From: Henriciella sp.
GTDB lineage: Bacteria > Pseudomonadota > Alphaproteobacteria > Caulobacterales > Hyphomonadaceae
Direction: 5' to 3'
DNA length: 64,000 bases
Assembly (NCBI RefSeq): GCF_029936995.1
Contig: NZ_JAPYRE010000002.1
Span: 1-64,000 of the forward strand
Under the pieces are notes generated by a model. The model had not been told where the DNA came from and did no database searches. It worked only from the letters and a program-made list of their open reading frames with translations. Shown piece after piece: positions 18,158 to 27,478 of this stretch. Each line of letters starts with the position of its first letter. Position 1 is the first letter of the stretch. The position numbers and the translations under genes were made by a program.

Positions 18158-19645
18158 ATGAGCGATGCAACGCCGGCACCTGCCGACCCCCTCGTCGAAC
18201 CCAAAATCGACCTGGGGGGCGCCCTGAACAAGCGCGGCTTTGCCTGGGCAATCTTCGAGTGGGCGCGTAATCCCTATTATGTCCTCATCGTCATTTATAT
18301 CTTCGCGCCCTATTTCGCCGGGATTATCGGGCAGAACCTGATCGCAAGCGGCGAACTCGACGGGCTGGATGGGGCTGCCCAGCGCGCGGAAGCAAACGCC
18401 GCAGGCCAGGCCACAATATCGGCGCTGGTCAAGTATGCCGGTTTCATTGCGGCCTTCACCGCTCCCTTCCTTGGCGCGGCCCTCGACCGGGGCGGGCGCC
18501 GCAAGCCTCTGCTCGTTGTGTTTCTCGGCACACTTGCAGTTATGTCCTTTTCCCTCTGGTGGATCAAACCCGGTGATGCCGGAATGCCGGTCTGGATGGG
18601 CATGAGCGCGCTTGTGCTGGCCGCAGTCGGCTACACCTACTCTGAAGTCACGCACAACTCGATGTTGAATGTGAATGGCCGTCGCAGTGCCTTGCCCGCA
18701 ATATCGGGACTGGGACTGGCGCTTGGCAACCTCGCCGGCGCCCTGATGATGTGCTTTATCGTGTTTGCCTTCGCCATGCCGGCCCTCGTCGGATGGCCCT
18801 TTGAAGCCCCGCTGTTTGGAATCAACGTCGCCGAAGGCGAGCACCAGCGTCTCGCGGGACCGCTCTGTGCAGTCTGGCTCGTCGTTTTCTCAATCCCCTT
18901 CTTTCTCAACGCGGAAGACGGGGGCACGAAAGGAGCCAGCTGGTCACGTGCTATCAAGGACGGCGCAGGAGGCCTCGTCCGGACAGTTCGGAATGCATCG
19001 GAGAACAAGAATATCCTGAAATATCTTGCCGCGCGAATGCTCTATGCTGATGGGATGCAGGCGCTTCTGGCTCTCGGCGGGGTCTATGTCGGGCTTTACC
19101 TTGAGTGGAATGTGGTTGAACTTTCGACCTTTGCCATCGTCGCCTCTTTCTTTGCCTTCGGCGGCGGCATTGTCGGTGGATGGCTGGATGGGCTTGTCGG
19201 GCCGAAGCGGGCTCTCGTCATTGAGATCCTGGGCATGATCGCAACCCTGGCGTTCCAGCTGTCGATTACATCCAACAGCGTCCTGTTCGGCATGGTTCAG
19301 GGATTTGAAATCTGGGACGGCCCGATTTTCAACACGCTGTCAGATGTAATTTATCTCAGCACAGCCGGGGCCATTGCTGTAACAGCCACCGCCAGTATCT
19401 CCTCAAGCCGCTCGCTGCTCGTGCATCTGGCACCTGAAGGGCGTGTAGGTGAGTTCTTTGGCCTTTACGCCATCGCTGGCACAGTCACAGTCTGGCTAGG
19501 CCCCCTCCTCGTTGAGTCCTTTACCAAGTGGTCAGGCGATCAGCGTATCGGTATGAGCGCCATCGGTCTCTTGTTCGTTCTGGGCCTGATCGTCCTGTTG
19601 ACGGTTCATTCTCCGCATCATCCCGCCGTTGACGACAAAGACTGA
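18158..19645 (+). CDS. MFS transporter, UMF1/Atg22-like
   Basis: A 495-residue carrier with about twelve transmembrane helices. The N-terminus GFAWAIFEWARNPYYVLIVI and the helix 3/4 turn LDRGGRRKPLLVVF are typical of the UMF1 branch of the major facilitator family. A periplasmic loop of about 30 residues separates helices 1 and 2, and a charged cytoplasmic loop (EDGGTKGASWSRAIKDGAGG) splits the two halves. The start is ATG 18158 after GGGAGGAAA. Its stop abuts the stop of the convergent TadE-like gene. The substrate is unknown. Confidence 0.85.
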   Translation: MSDATPAPADPLVEPKIDLGGALNKRGFAWAIFEWARNPYYVLIVIYIFAPYFAGIIGQNLIASGELDGLDGAAQRAEANAAGQATISALVKYAGFIAAFTAPFLGAALDRGGRRKPLLVVFLGTLAVMSFSLWWIKPGDAGMPVWMGMSALVLAAVGYTYSEVTHNSMLNVNGRRSALPAISGLGLALGNLAGALMMCFIVFAFAMPALVGWPFEAPLFGINVAEGEHQRLAGPLCAVWLVVFSIPFFLNAEDGGTKGASWSRAIKDGAGGLVRTVRNASENKNILKYLAARMLYADGMQALLALGGVYVGLYLEWNVVELSTFAIVASFFAFGGGIVGGWLDGLVGPKRALVIEILGMIATLAFQLSITSNSVLFGMVQGFEIWDGPIFNTLSDVIYLSTAGAIAVTATASISSSRSLLVHLAPEGRVGEFFGLYAIAGTVTVWLGPLLVESFTKWSGDQRIGMSAIGLLFVLGLIVLLTVHSPHHPAVDDKD

Positions 19646-20182
19646 TCAGTCATCCCGGACACGGGCGACATGGCTGACGCGGCGTGGACGCAGGTAGAAT
19701 TCATCCCGCAGCGTCTTCTTTGTCGTAAAGAAATAGCCAAGCGTGGATTCATAATCATACTCGACTTCGGCATAAACAACCGAACCATCCTCTGGCACGA
19801 GGTTTTCTGGAACCTCGATCACCTTGTCTTCCTCATATTCTTCAAGATGCAGGCCGTCGCTCCAGGCCACCCTGATCGTACCGTCATCATCATACAAACT
19901 GGACACACGCATCCGTGCATCCTCAAGCGGGTTCGGCTCAAGAATCATGCGGGAGGCCTGGAAGATATCCTCCAGGTCTTCATCCTTGATGGTCGCAGCG
20001 CGCGCTACGAGGTCTCCCATGGAGGATGAGGCACTCGTGACTTTGCGGTCCAGCAGCATCATGAAGGACAGCTCGATACACGCAAAATAGATCAGCAGCA
20101 TGAGCGGTGCGATCAAGGCAAACTCGACCGCGGAGATCCCGCTCTTGTCGGCGCAATACTGGCGAAAACGTGCAGTAAACAT
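19646..20182 (-). CDS. TadE-like pilus assembly protein
   Basis: A 178-residue TadE/TadG-type protein. The N-terminus CADKSGISAVEFALIAPLMLL is the classic pseudopilin-like processing and transmembrane segment (G-x-x-A-V-E-F-A), followed by a periplasmic domain. The start at 20182 follows GAGGT by eight bases. It lies 11 bases after another TadE-like gene and is presumably co-expressed with it. Tad pilus proteins mediate surface attachment. No tad secretion genes are in the window. Confidence 0.85.
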   Translation of the reverse strand: MFTARFRQYCADKSGISAVEFALIAPLMLLIYFACIELSFMMLLDRKVTSASSSMGDLVARAATIKDEDLEDIFQASRMILEPNPLEDARMRVSSLYDDDGTIRVAWSDGLHLEEYEEDKVIEVPENLVPEDGSVVYAEVEYDYESTLGYFFTTKKTLRDEFYLRPRRVSHVARVRDD

Positions 20183-20193
20183 CGTAACTGACC

Positions 20194-20757
20194 TCAGAAT
20201 GGCTCGTTGCGGAAGACAACGGTGGCCTGGAGCAGGCGCCTGTTGCCACTCAGGTTGGCGAGTGGCGCACTCAAGACAGGCGTCATCAGCTCCCACTTGT
20301 AGAAGGCCCGTACCACGACGATTTCGTCACGCCCGCCCGGGTCAAACTCGAATCCGGACTCGTTGACTTCGCCATCTTCATCAATCGGGCTGGGGTTCCC
20401 CGTGGAACCGAAACTGTCAAACGTCTTCACGTCGAGCAGGATCTTCCCCTTGCAGGCGAACATGTCGAAAATTTCGGCGCAGACAATCTCTTCAAAGGCA
20501 TCACGGTTGAAGTCTTCACCGCTCTGCAACTGACCGGTACGTATCCCACGCGCGGCCTCGCTAAGACCATGCTCCATCACCGCCGACATGATGAAAATCA
20601 CGCAAATCTCGAGCAAGCCGAAAATCAGGAAGAAGAACGGTGCCGCAATCATTGCGAACTCGACGGCCGCCACGCCGCGCTTGTCAGCGGTCCAGCTCTT
20701 CAGGCGCTTTAACCATAATGGTGCCAACACACCGGGAAAGATCATATCAGACATCAA
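20194..20757 (-). CDS. TadE-like pilus assembly protein
   Basis: A 187-residue paralogue of the downstream gene. RGVAAVEFAMIAAPFFFLIF is the TadE signature helix, followed by FIMSAVMEHGLSEAARGIRTGQ. The periplasmic part has paired cysteines (IVCAEIFDMFACKG) that could form a disulfide. The ATG can be 20757 or 20754 (MM). The gene is first in the leftward pair and is divergent from ispG across about 200 bases. Confidence 0.86.
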   Translation of the reverse strand: MMSDMIFPGVLAPLWLKRLKSWTADKRGVAAVEFAMIAAPFFFLIFGLLEICVIFIMSAVMEHGLSEAARGIRTGQLQSGEDFNRDAFEEIVCAEIFDMFACKGKILLDVKTFDSFGSTGNPSPIDEDGEVNESGFEFDPGGRDEIVVVRAFYKWELMTPVLSAPLANLSGNRRLLQATVVFRNEPF

Positions 20758-20963
20758 TACCTTCGCGCTGCTTGAAAGGCGCCCTCTTGATCGTCACAGT
20801 TAACAGCCAGCAGTTTCAATCGCGTTCAACCGGTCTGTGAAATTTCACGGATATGTGTCTCTGCTTTAACCCTGCAGCCATTCGCTTGCGGCTGTGGCCT
20901 TTACCTCGCCATCTTCTCCCCCCAAATTCAAAGAGTGCGCATTGTGAGGCAAAAGGAATCCCG

Positions 20964-22097
20964 ATGAGCCTGAACCCCGTAAGACCATGGCGCTCCATCG
21001 AAAGGCGCAAGTCCCGCAAGATTCACGTTGGTTCCGTTGAAATTGGTGGTGATGCACCAATCGCCGTCCAGACCATGACCAACACACCAACCGAGGACGC
21101 CGAAGCCACGATCGAGCAGATAGCACGCTGTGCCGAGGCTGGTGCAGACATCGTACGCGTTTCATGCCCTACCGAGGAAGCGACAGCCGCCATGCCGGCG
21201 ATTTGCCAGGCCTCGCCTGTTCCGATCGTTGCCGACATCCATTTTCACTACAAACGCGGCATCGAAGCCGCAGATGCAGGCGCAGCCTGTCTACGCATCA
21301 ATCCTGGCAACATCGGTAGCCATGATCGCGTTAAAGACGTGGTAAGCGCTGCCCGCGCCAATGGTTGCTCGATTCGTATCGGCGTTAATGGCGGCTCCCT
21401 CGAGCGTCACCTGCTGGAAAAGTACGGCGAGCCCTGCCCTGATGCGATGGTCGAAAGTGCGCTCGCGCATGCCCGCATTCTCGATGACCTTGATTTTCAC
21501 GACTACAAGATTTCGGTGAAGGCATCAGACATGTTCCTCACCGTGGCAGCATATCAGCAGCTGGCTGACGCCACCGATGCGCCTCTTCATCTTGGTATTA
21601 CCGAGGCAGGTGGTCTTCGCACGGGCACAGTCAAATCCTCCATTGGCATGGGCAACCTGCTCTGGATGGGAATTGGCGATACGATCCGCGTCTCGTTGTC
21701 AGCCGATCCTGTCGAAGAGGTGAAAGTCGGCTTTGACATGCTGAAATCGCTCGGCCTGCGCACACGGGGCGTGAACATCATCGCCTGCCCATCCTGCGCA
21801 CGTCAGGGGTTTGACGTCATCAAGACGGTTGAAGCGCTTGAGGAGCGACTTGCTCATATTTCGGAGCCAATCTCCCTCTCGATAATCGGCTGCGTTGTTA
21901 ATGGCCCCGGTGAAGCGGCAATGACCGATCTCGGGTTTACAGGCGGTGGCCAGGAAAGCGGCATGATGTATGTCTCGGGCCAGCGCGACCACAAGGTTTC
22001 AAATGCCGACATGATCGAGCATATTGTTGAACAGGTCGAGCAGAAAGCCGAGCGGATGCGCGCCCAGCGCAAAGCCGACATTGTCGCAGCAGAGTAA
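20964..22097 (+). CDS. ispG: 4-hydroxy-3-methylbut-2-enyl diphosphate synthase (flavodoxin)
   Basis: Penultimate step of the MEP isoprenoid pathway: a [4Fe-4S] enzyme converting MEcPP to HMBPP. The TIM-barrel part begins [19 protein letters not shown] with later [11 protein letters not shown] and LRINPGNIG. The iron-sulfur cysteines are in [13 protein letters not shown] and [11 protein letters not shown]. Its 377-residue length and lack of the extra domain seen in plant and Bacteroidetes enzymes are normal for proteobacteria. ATG 20964 follows AAAGGAA; the frame is open further upstream to 20853 without homology. Confidence 0.95.
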   Translation: MSLNPVRPWRSIERRKSRKIHVGSVEIGGDAPIAVQTMTNTPTEDAEATIEQIARCAEAGADIVRVSCPTEEATAAMPAICQASPVPIVADIHFHYKRGIEAADAGAACLRINPGNIGSHDRVKDVVSAARANGCSIRIGVNGGSLERHLLEKYGEPCPDAMVESALAHARILDDLDFHDYKISVKASDMFLTVAAYQQLADATDAPLHLGITEAGGLRTGTVKSSIGMGNLLWMGIGDTIRVSLSADPVEEVKVGFDMLKSLGLRTRGVNIIACPSCARQGFDVIKTVEALEERLAHISEPISLSIIGCVVNGPGEAAMTDLGFTGGGQESGMMYVSGQRDHKVSNADMIEHIVEQVEQKAERMRAQRKADIVAAE

Positions 22098-22181
22098 GTA
22101 ACTGCCGGTTTCATAACCTAGCTGTAATGAATTTCATCGTGATTTTGTGATATTCTCCGCGCCTCAGGTGGGAGAGAAATC

Positions 22182-22646
22182 ATGCTTTCGATAATTATCC
22201 GCTTCGCCGGTGTGCTAGCACTGACGATTGCTTTTGGCCTGTCTGTCATGCACGCGCAGGAACGCCCTGCCCGCATGATCCCGATGCAGAAAACGATGGC
22301 CAATGATTGCTCGCCAGACAATTTGACCTCAGTTCTGAATATGAGCCCGGACAACTTGTCCAGTGCGTATTCGAAACAACTCGTGACCTGGTGCAAGTCT
22401 CAACAGGCAGCCGAGAAGGCCGCAGAGACAAAATCAATCAGCCTTTCCTCGTCACGAGCACCTGCCGCACCCGATCCGACACAGGTGGCAATGGATGACG
22501 ACACTCTGGCGTTATGGTGCGGACGCAATAATTGCGTATGTTGGAAGGGCAAGAGATACGATGGTTGCCACCACACCGACATTATGTGCCGGCCAAACAC
22601 ATTCAAATGTGTTGGGAAAATCTGCGGCTGTACGACGGTTGAATAG
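22182..22646 (+). CDS. Secreted cysteine-rich small protein, unknown
   Basis: An unrecognised 154-residue exported protein. A signal peptide covers about residues 1-25 (FAGVLALTIAFGLSVMHAQ). Residues 44-50 and 55-61 repeat SPDNL(T/S)S. A Ser/Ala/Pro linker leads to a C-terminal module, residues 113-150, with eight cysteines in 38 residues (113, 118, 120, 129, 136, 143, 148, 150); cysteines 43 and 71 bring the total to ten. Such spacing suggests a disulfide knot or a metal-binding module. GGGAGAG precedes the ATG. It lies between ispG and a CE15-like esterase, all rightward. Confidence 0.78.
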   Translation: MLSIIIRFAGVLALTIAFGLSVMHAQERPARMIPMQKTMANDCSPDNLTSVLNMSPDNLSSAYSKQLVTWCKSQQAAEKAAETKSISLSSSRAPAAPDPTQVAMDDDTLALWCGRNNCVCWKGKRYDGCHHTDIMCRPNTFKCVGKICGCTTVE

Positions 22647-22751
22647 ACCTGAAAACACTGCACCGGGCGGCTCACAATAAGGTGAAACGCCCGATCGGGC
22701 CTGTGCTCCAGAAGATCTCCCTGCTAGGCAATTTGCCTGGAAGGGATATGC

Positions 22752-24068
22752 ATGGGCCTGACACCAAGGATGCTAAGCTGGATTGGCCGTATAGCGATCG
22801 CCATATTTCTGGTCTTCGGTATGGCGAATTGCACAAGGCTTGGCCTTAACTATGCAAGCCTGGATATCGAGGGCAAACCCACCGCATGGCCACCTGTTGC
22901 CGACGAACCTGAAACATTCCTTCAAAACCGCGAAATGTGGAAAATCCGGCTCGAGGATCACATCTTCGGTCCTTTCCCTGAAGGCCTCGCCAGTAAACGT
23001 ATCAGCCACAAAGTCATTGATGATAACTATCTGCATGGGCTTGGCACGCTTGAGGAATACATTATCGAGATCAGCGGCGCGGGCAACACAAAGCGCTTCA
23101 CGCTCGGTATCGCCTGGCCAAAGACTGAAACCCCCGCACCCCTCATCATCAGCCAGTCCTTTTGCGGCAACCAGACTGCATTCCAGACTGCGGCCATGTC
23201 ACCACCACTGACACCTGGCGTGACCGATTTCTGCGGCAGCGGAGAAGGTTCGGTTATGTCGCGCGTCGCTCAGCTTGTGTTTGGCCGATACATTGCCAGC
23301 CCGCCCATGGAACAAGTTCTCTCGCGTGGCTACGCATATGCGAGCTTCTACACTTCGGAGCTCATCCCGGACTCCTCCGGGGCTGCCCGCGCCATGATGC
23401 CTGACTTTCCACATGCTGAGCGCGGCGAGATAAGTGGAGCAGTCGCCGGCTGGGCCGCAGGGTTTTCAGCTGCCCTTCACGTGCTGGAAAATGATCATCG
23501 CATCGATGCTGCGCGCACAGCCATTATTGGCCACTCCCGGTCCGGGAAGTCAGCACTTGTCGCGGGGAGTTACGATGAACGTATCGACGCGGTCATTGCC
23601 CATCAGGCCGGGACTGGTGGGACCGCACTCAGCCGGGCAAAAGCAGGGGAAACCGTCCCAGAAATGCTGGAAAACTATCCCCACTGGTTCTCGCCGGCCT
23701 ATCAGGAATTCGATGCGGGCGGTGCCTACACCACACCAGTGGATATGCATGTGCTTATCGCGCTTAACGCTCCAACCCCTCTGCTTATTGGGAATGGCCG
23801 ACGCGATGTCTGGTCAGATCCGAACGGCACATGGCGCGCAATGCTTGAAGCTGCGCCTGTCTACGAAGCTGCTGGCGGCAACAGCCTCAAGCAGGATACG
23901 ATGCAAACCCCAAATCTTGATGCCAATCTCGTTTTCTGGATGCGGCCTGGCGGCCACTCAATAACGGCAACGGACTGGGACGCGTGGCTGACCTGGCTCG
24001 ACAATGTCATGCCGCAGGGAGAAGAGGTGCCAGCCGCACCGAACGCGGCTAGCATGCCTCCCACATAA
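22752..24068 (+). CDS. CE15-like glucuronoyl esterase, lipoprotein
   Basis: A 438-residue alpha/beta hydrolase anchored as a lipoprotein (hydrophobic stretch then MANC, cleavage before C27). The features fit carbohydrate esterase family 15, which cleaves ester bonds between 4-O-methyl-glucuronate of xylan and lignin. The nucleophile elbow is IGHSRSGKSALVAGS with Ser262. HQAGTGGTALSRAKAGET and ENYPHWFSPAY follow, and the catalytic His402 is in RPGGHSITATDWDAWL. The start is ATG 22752, six bases after AAGGG. No xylanase or other CAZyme lies nearby, so the substrate context is missing; other uronate esters are possible. Confidence 0.83.
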   Translation: MGLTPRMLSWIGRIAIAIFLVFGMANCTRLGLNYASLDIEGKPTAWPPVADEPETFLQNREMWKIRLEDHIFGPFPEGLASKRISHKVIDDNYLHGLGTLEEYIIEISGAGNTKRFTLGIAWPKTETPAPLIISQSFCGNQTAFQTAAMSPPLTPGVTDFCGSGEGSVMSRVAQLVFGRYIASPPMEQVLSRGYAYASFYTSELIPDSSGAARAMMPDFPHAERGEISGAVAGWAAGFSAALHVLENDHRIDAARTAIIGHSRSGKSALVAGSYDERIDAVIAHQAGTGGTALSRAKAGETVPEMLENYPHWFSPAYQEFDAGGAYTTPVDMHVLIALNAPTPLLIGNGRRDVWSDPNGTWRAMLEAAPVYEAAGGNSLKQDTMQTPNLDANLVFWMRPGGHSITATDWDAWLTWLDNVMPQGEEVPAAPNAASMPPT

Positions 24069-24085
24069 CTAGCTGGGAGGCCCAA

Positions 24086-24517
24086 ATGCCGTTTCAAACC
24101 GAAGATCTCTTGCCCATACTCGCGCTTGTCGTGTGGACGCTCGTCATGTTCGTCTGGATGTACCTGACCCGCATCCCCGCCTTTTCCAAAGCCGGTATAA
24201 ATCCCGACGACGCTCGCCACCCTGACGCAGGTTACAACAATAAAATCCCCTCAAACGTCCGGGCCATCGCCGACAACTACAATCACCTGCATGAGCAGCC
24301 GACTATCTTTTATGCCCTTGTCGTCTTTGCGGCCCTGACAGGCGGCGGCGACAACATCTTCATGTATCTCGCCTGGGCCTATGTCATCCTCCGTATAATT
24401 CACTCTCTCGTCCAGGTTCTGTCATCGAAAGTGACCAACCGGTTCCTTGTCTTTGCAATCGGCACACTGGTTCTGATCGCCATGGCGGGCAAGGAAGTGA
24501 TCCGCGTGCTGGGCTGA
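24086..24517 (+). CDS. MAPEG family membrane protein
   Basis: A 143-residue protein with four transmembrane helices. The MAPEG signature region is VRAIADNYNHLHEQPTIFYAL, with the conserved N-x-x-E-Q-P-x-F-Y. The eukaryotic members act in eicosanoid and glutathione metabolism; bacterial ones are of unknown substrate. A GGGAGGC ribosome binding site lies before ATG 24086, 17 bases after the CE15-like gene, so the two may be co-transcribed. Confidence 0.87.
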   Translation: MPFQTEDLLPILALVVWTLVMFVWMYLTRIPAFSKAGINPDDARHPDAGYNNKIPSNVRAIADNYNHLHEQPTIFYALVVFAALTGGGDNIFMYLAWAYVILRIIHSLVQVLSSKVTNRFLVFAIGTLVLIAMAGKEVIRVLG

Positions 24518-24595
24518 ATGCCAACACCAGCATGACTGACAGATTAGCGGTGCTGGGTGCTTCCACTCCCTGCCGTTTCGTTTTAGATGCGGGAC

Positions 24596-25672
24596 ATGGC
24601 CAATATACCCATGTCCCGCCTCGAACAGGTGATCGACCGGTTCGATCAGGTTGAAGCCCGTATGGGCGCGACAACCGACAGTGACGAAATCGTCGCGCTG
24701 TCGCGTGAGCATGCCGAGCTAAAGCCCGTCGCTGACAAGGCGAAAGAGCTACTGGAACTCAAGAAAGAGCTCACCGAAGCTGAGACCATGATGGATGGTC
24801 CGGACAAGGAAATGGCAGAGCTTGCCAGCGAAGAGTATTACGAAATCAAGGAGCGACTGCCTGCGCTCGAGCAGGAAGTTCAGGTTCTCCTCATCCCCAA
24901 GGATGTCGACGATAAGGCTAATATTGTCCTTGAAGTCCGTGCCGGGACAGGCGGTGACGAAGCTGCCCTGTTCGCAGGCGATCTTTTCCGGATGTACACC
25001 CGTTACGCCCAGATCGAGGGCTGGAAAGTCGATGTCGTTTCCATGTCTGATGGCGATGCTGGCGGCTACAAGGAAGTTATCGCGAATATCGAGGGAGACG
25101 GCGTATTCGGCCGGATGAAATGGGAAAGTGGCGTCCACCGCGTCCAGCGCGTACCGGAAACCGAAAGCGGCGGGCGTGTCCACACATCGGCCGCTACGGT
25201 TGCCGTCCTGCCTGCTCCTGAAAACATCGAGATCGAGATTCGTCAGGAAGACTTGCGGATTGATACCATGCGCTCCTCTGGCGCCGGCGGCCAGCACGTG
25301 AACACCACCGATTCTGCCGTCCGGATCACTCACCTTCCCAGTGGCATTGTCACGACGAGCTCGGAGAAGTCCCAGCACGTCAACCGTGAACGCGCCATGG
25401 AGCAGCTCAAGATTCGTCTCTACGAGCGGGAGCGTGAGGAAAAGGATTCCGAACGCGCCTCGGCGAGAAAAGACCAGATCGGGTCTGGCGACCGTTCTCA
25501 GAAGGTGCGCACCTATAACTACCCGGAAAACCGGGTCAGCGACCACCGCATCAACCTGACACTGCATTCACTCGACAAGATCATTGCCGGCGACAAACTG
25601 AATGATGTTATCACGGCCCTGATTGCCGAAGATCAGGCGCGCAAGCTGGCTGCGATGGATCAAGATGCATGA
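24596..25672 (+). CDS. prfA: Peptide chain release factor 1
   Basis: Recognises UAA and UAG stop codons and triggers peptide release. It shows the RF1 decoding tripeptide as PET in [13 protein letters not shown] (P-x-T form, not the SPF of RF2), and the catalytic GGQ in [18 protein letters not shown]. The remaining peptidyl-transferase domain includes [18 protein letters not shown]. Starts at 24587, 24596 or 24611 are all in frame without a strong ribosome binding site; 24596 is a compromise by length (358 aa). The 3' end overlaps prmC by 8 bases. Confidence 0.95.
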   Translation: MANIPMSRLEQVIDRFDQVEARMGATTDSDEIVALSREHAELKPVADKAKELLELKKELTEAETMMDGPDKEMAELASEEYYEIKERLPALEQEVQVLLIPKDVDDKANIVLEVRAGTGGDEAALFAGDLFRMYTRYAQIEGWKVDVVSMSDGDAGGYKEVIANIEGDGVFGRMKWESGVHRVQRVPETESGGRVHTSAATVAVLPAPENIEIEIRQEDLRIDTMRSSGAGGQHVNTTDSAVRITHLPSGIVTTSSEKSQHVNRERAMEQLKIRLYEREREEKDSERASARKDQIGSGDRSQKVRTYNYPENRVSDHRINLTLHSLDKIIAGDKLNDVITALIAEDQARKLAAMDQDA

Positions 25673-26519
25673 GGCAAACAACTATAAGGCCCTGCTCGTA
25701 ATCGCATCGAAGCGCCTGAAAGCTGCCGGAATATACAAACCTGCGCGCGAAGCCCGTCGCCTGATAATGCATGCCAGTGGCCTTGACGCCGCCGGCCTTA
25801 TCAGTAGCGAGCTCTCGGAAATGCCGCCACAGACACGCGCGGCCTATTTCGATCTGATTGAACGGCGGACGGCAGGAGAGCCGTTCGAGTATCTGACCGG
25901 AGAAGCAAGTTTCTACGGTCTTGATTTCATATGTTCTTCCGCGACACTTATCCCTCGGGCCGACAGCGAAGTTGTCGTCGATGAAGCACTTGCCAGGCTC
26001 CCGCTTGGTCGCAAGGCACGTGTCGCCGACCTTGGCACCGGAACGGGCTGCCTTCTGATCGCCTTGATGAAGAATCACCCCGGTTTGCAGGGTATTGGAA
26101 TCGAACAATCATCAGAAGCGGCAGAGATAGCGCGCCGCAACCTGGCCCGGCACGGCCTGACCGACCGAGCCCTTATCCTGCCGGAAAGCTGGACAGACAC
26201 GTCGCAATGGCACAGCGCAGAACTTGTTATCGCCAATCCGCCCTATATCGCAGCAGCAACAATCCAGTCACTCGACAAGAGCGTTAAAGCCTTTGAGCCG
26301 CTAACAGCCCTTGATGGCGGTGATGATGGGCTTGAGGCCTACCGCAGCATAATTTCTCTTGCTGCCCAACATCTTTCTCCGGGTGCCTGGCTCGTTTTCG
26401 AAATCGGATATGACCAGCGCGAAGCCGTCTCGCGCCTCTTGCAAGAACACACCTTTACCTCCATTTCTTCAGTGCAGGATCATGGCCTGAGAGATCGTGT
26501 CGTATCCGCAAAACGCTGA
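25665..26519 (+). CDS. prmC: Release factor glutamine methyltransferase
   Basis: N5-methylates the glutamine of the GGQ motif in release factors, so it modifies the product of the gene just upstream. The AdoMet-binding fold shows [15 protein letters not shown], the acidic [10 protein letters not shown] and the catalytic NPPY in [12 protein letters not shown]. The N-terminal helical domain recognises the release factor. ATG 25665 overlaps the prfA stop (bases 25665-25672), a coupling seen in many bacteria. The frame is open from 25623 but that ATG lies deep inside prfA. Confidence 0.94.
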   Translation: MHEANNYKALLVIASKRLKAAGIYKPAREARRLIMHASGLDAAGLISSELSEMPPQTRAAYFDLIERRTAGEPFEYLTGEASFYGLDFICSSATLIPRADSEVVVDEALARLPLGRKARVADLGTGTGCLLIALMKNHPGLQGIGIEQSSEAAEIARRNLARHGLTDRALILPESWTDTSQWHSAELVIANPPYIAAATIQSLDKSVKAFEPLTALDGGDDGLEAYRSIISLAAQHLSPGAWLVFEIGYDQREAVSRLLQEHTFTSISSVQDHGLRDRVVSAKR

Positions 26520-26704
26520 AAGCGCAGCAGGGGGCTTGGCGAAGCAGGAAAGACTCGCTAGATGAGTCACAGGGCTGAGGGCTCCATCATAAAATCTGGA
26601 CGCCCCGCCACGAGCAAGCGGAACATCTTCGAGTATATTCCCGACCGGGATGTGGCGCGATTGGTCTGAATTAACGGACAAGAACGGGATCAGGAATTTA
26701 GCGT

Positions 26705-27397
26705 ATGCAACGCAAGCGCGGACGTGGACGCCGTTCAGGCGGAAACAACAACAATCCGAACCGGCATTACGAAAGCACTGGCCCGGACGTGAAAATTCGC
26801 GGCTCGGCACAGCAGATTCTTGATAAATATCTGCAATATGCCCGCGATGCTCAGACCGCTGGAGACCGCGTTAAAGCGGAAGCTCACTTCCAGCATGCAG
26901 AGCACTATGCGCGCATTGTCGCCACCTTCCAGAAAGACAAGCAGCGCAATAAGTCCGACGACAATAACAACTCTGACGACGACGAGAATGACAACAACCC
27001 GTCAGATTCCCGATCGGACGACGGTAACAACCAGAACCGGAACGATCAGGACCAGAACAGGTCCGGCGACAGTGACGGAAATGACGGCAAGAAACCCAAG
27101 AGCCGTAGCCGCAAGCCGCGTGAAAACAAGGACGATCCACTTCGCGTTATCGGAAGTGACGGTGAGACCAGCGGATCCGACAACAAAGACGATGAAAAGG
27201 CTCGCGAAACCGCGGATTCTTCAGAAAATGAGGAAAAGCCAAAACCGCGCCGGCGCACTTACCGCAAAAAGGCTGCCGAGCCTGAAGAGAGCGTCGAAAA
27301 TGAAGGCGTAATGTCTACGCTCTCCCGGGGACGCTCGGACTCATCTGACAGTGATGACGACAAGAAGCAGGCGAATCAGACAGAGGCCGCCGAATAG
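26705..27397 (+). CDS. DUF4167 protein with disordered Asn/Asp-rich tail
   Basis: A 230-residue protein. The N-terminus MQRKRGRGRRSGG is basic and resembles an RNA-binding patch. The DUF4167 core follows: YESTGPDVKIRGSAQQILDK and AEAHFQHAEHYARIVATF. The remaining two thirds is low-complexity Asn/Asp/Ser/Lys-rich sequence (DDNNNSDDDENDNN and similar), expected to be disordered. DUF4167 proteins often follow prmC in alphaproteobacteria, as here. The function is unknown, but a link to translation or RNA is suggested by the context and charge. The gap from prmC (185 bases) holds no visible gene. Confidence 0.88.
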   Translation: MQRKRGRGRRSGGNNNNPNRHYESTGPDVKIRGSAQQILDKYLQYARDAQTAGDRVKAEAHFQHAEHYARIVATFQKDKQRNKSDDNNNSDDDENDNNPSDSRSDDGNNQNRNDQDQNRSGDSDGNDGKKPKSRSRKPRENKDDPLRVIGSDGETSGSDNKDDEKARETADSSENEEKPKPRRRTYRKKAAEPEESVENEGVMSTLSRGRSDSSDSDDDKKQANQTEAAE

Positions 27398-27430
27398 AAC
27401 CCAACTTTTTCTTTACCTTACAAATAAAAG

Positions 27431-27457
27431 GGCGCCTCCTGCGAGGCGCCTTTTTTT
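27431..27457. terminator. Bidirectional rho-independent terminator
   Basis: GGCGCCTC (27431-27438), loop CTGC, GAGGCGCC (27443-27450), then TTTTTTT. A short A run precedes the stem, so on the minus strand it can also end nrdB. It separates the convergent DUF4167 gene and nrdB. Confidence 0.9.
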
Positions 27458-27478
27458 GTGGCGTTTCGTCAATATTGG

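Noticed and set aside
22665-22700. Inverted repeat CGGGCG / CGCCCG after the cysteine-rich gene
   Set aside because: The loop is long and no U tract follows; not convincing as a terminator.
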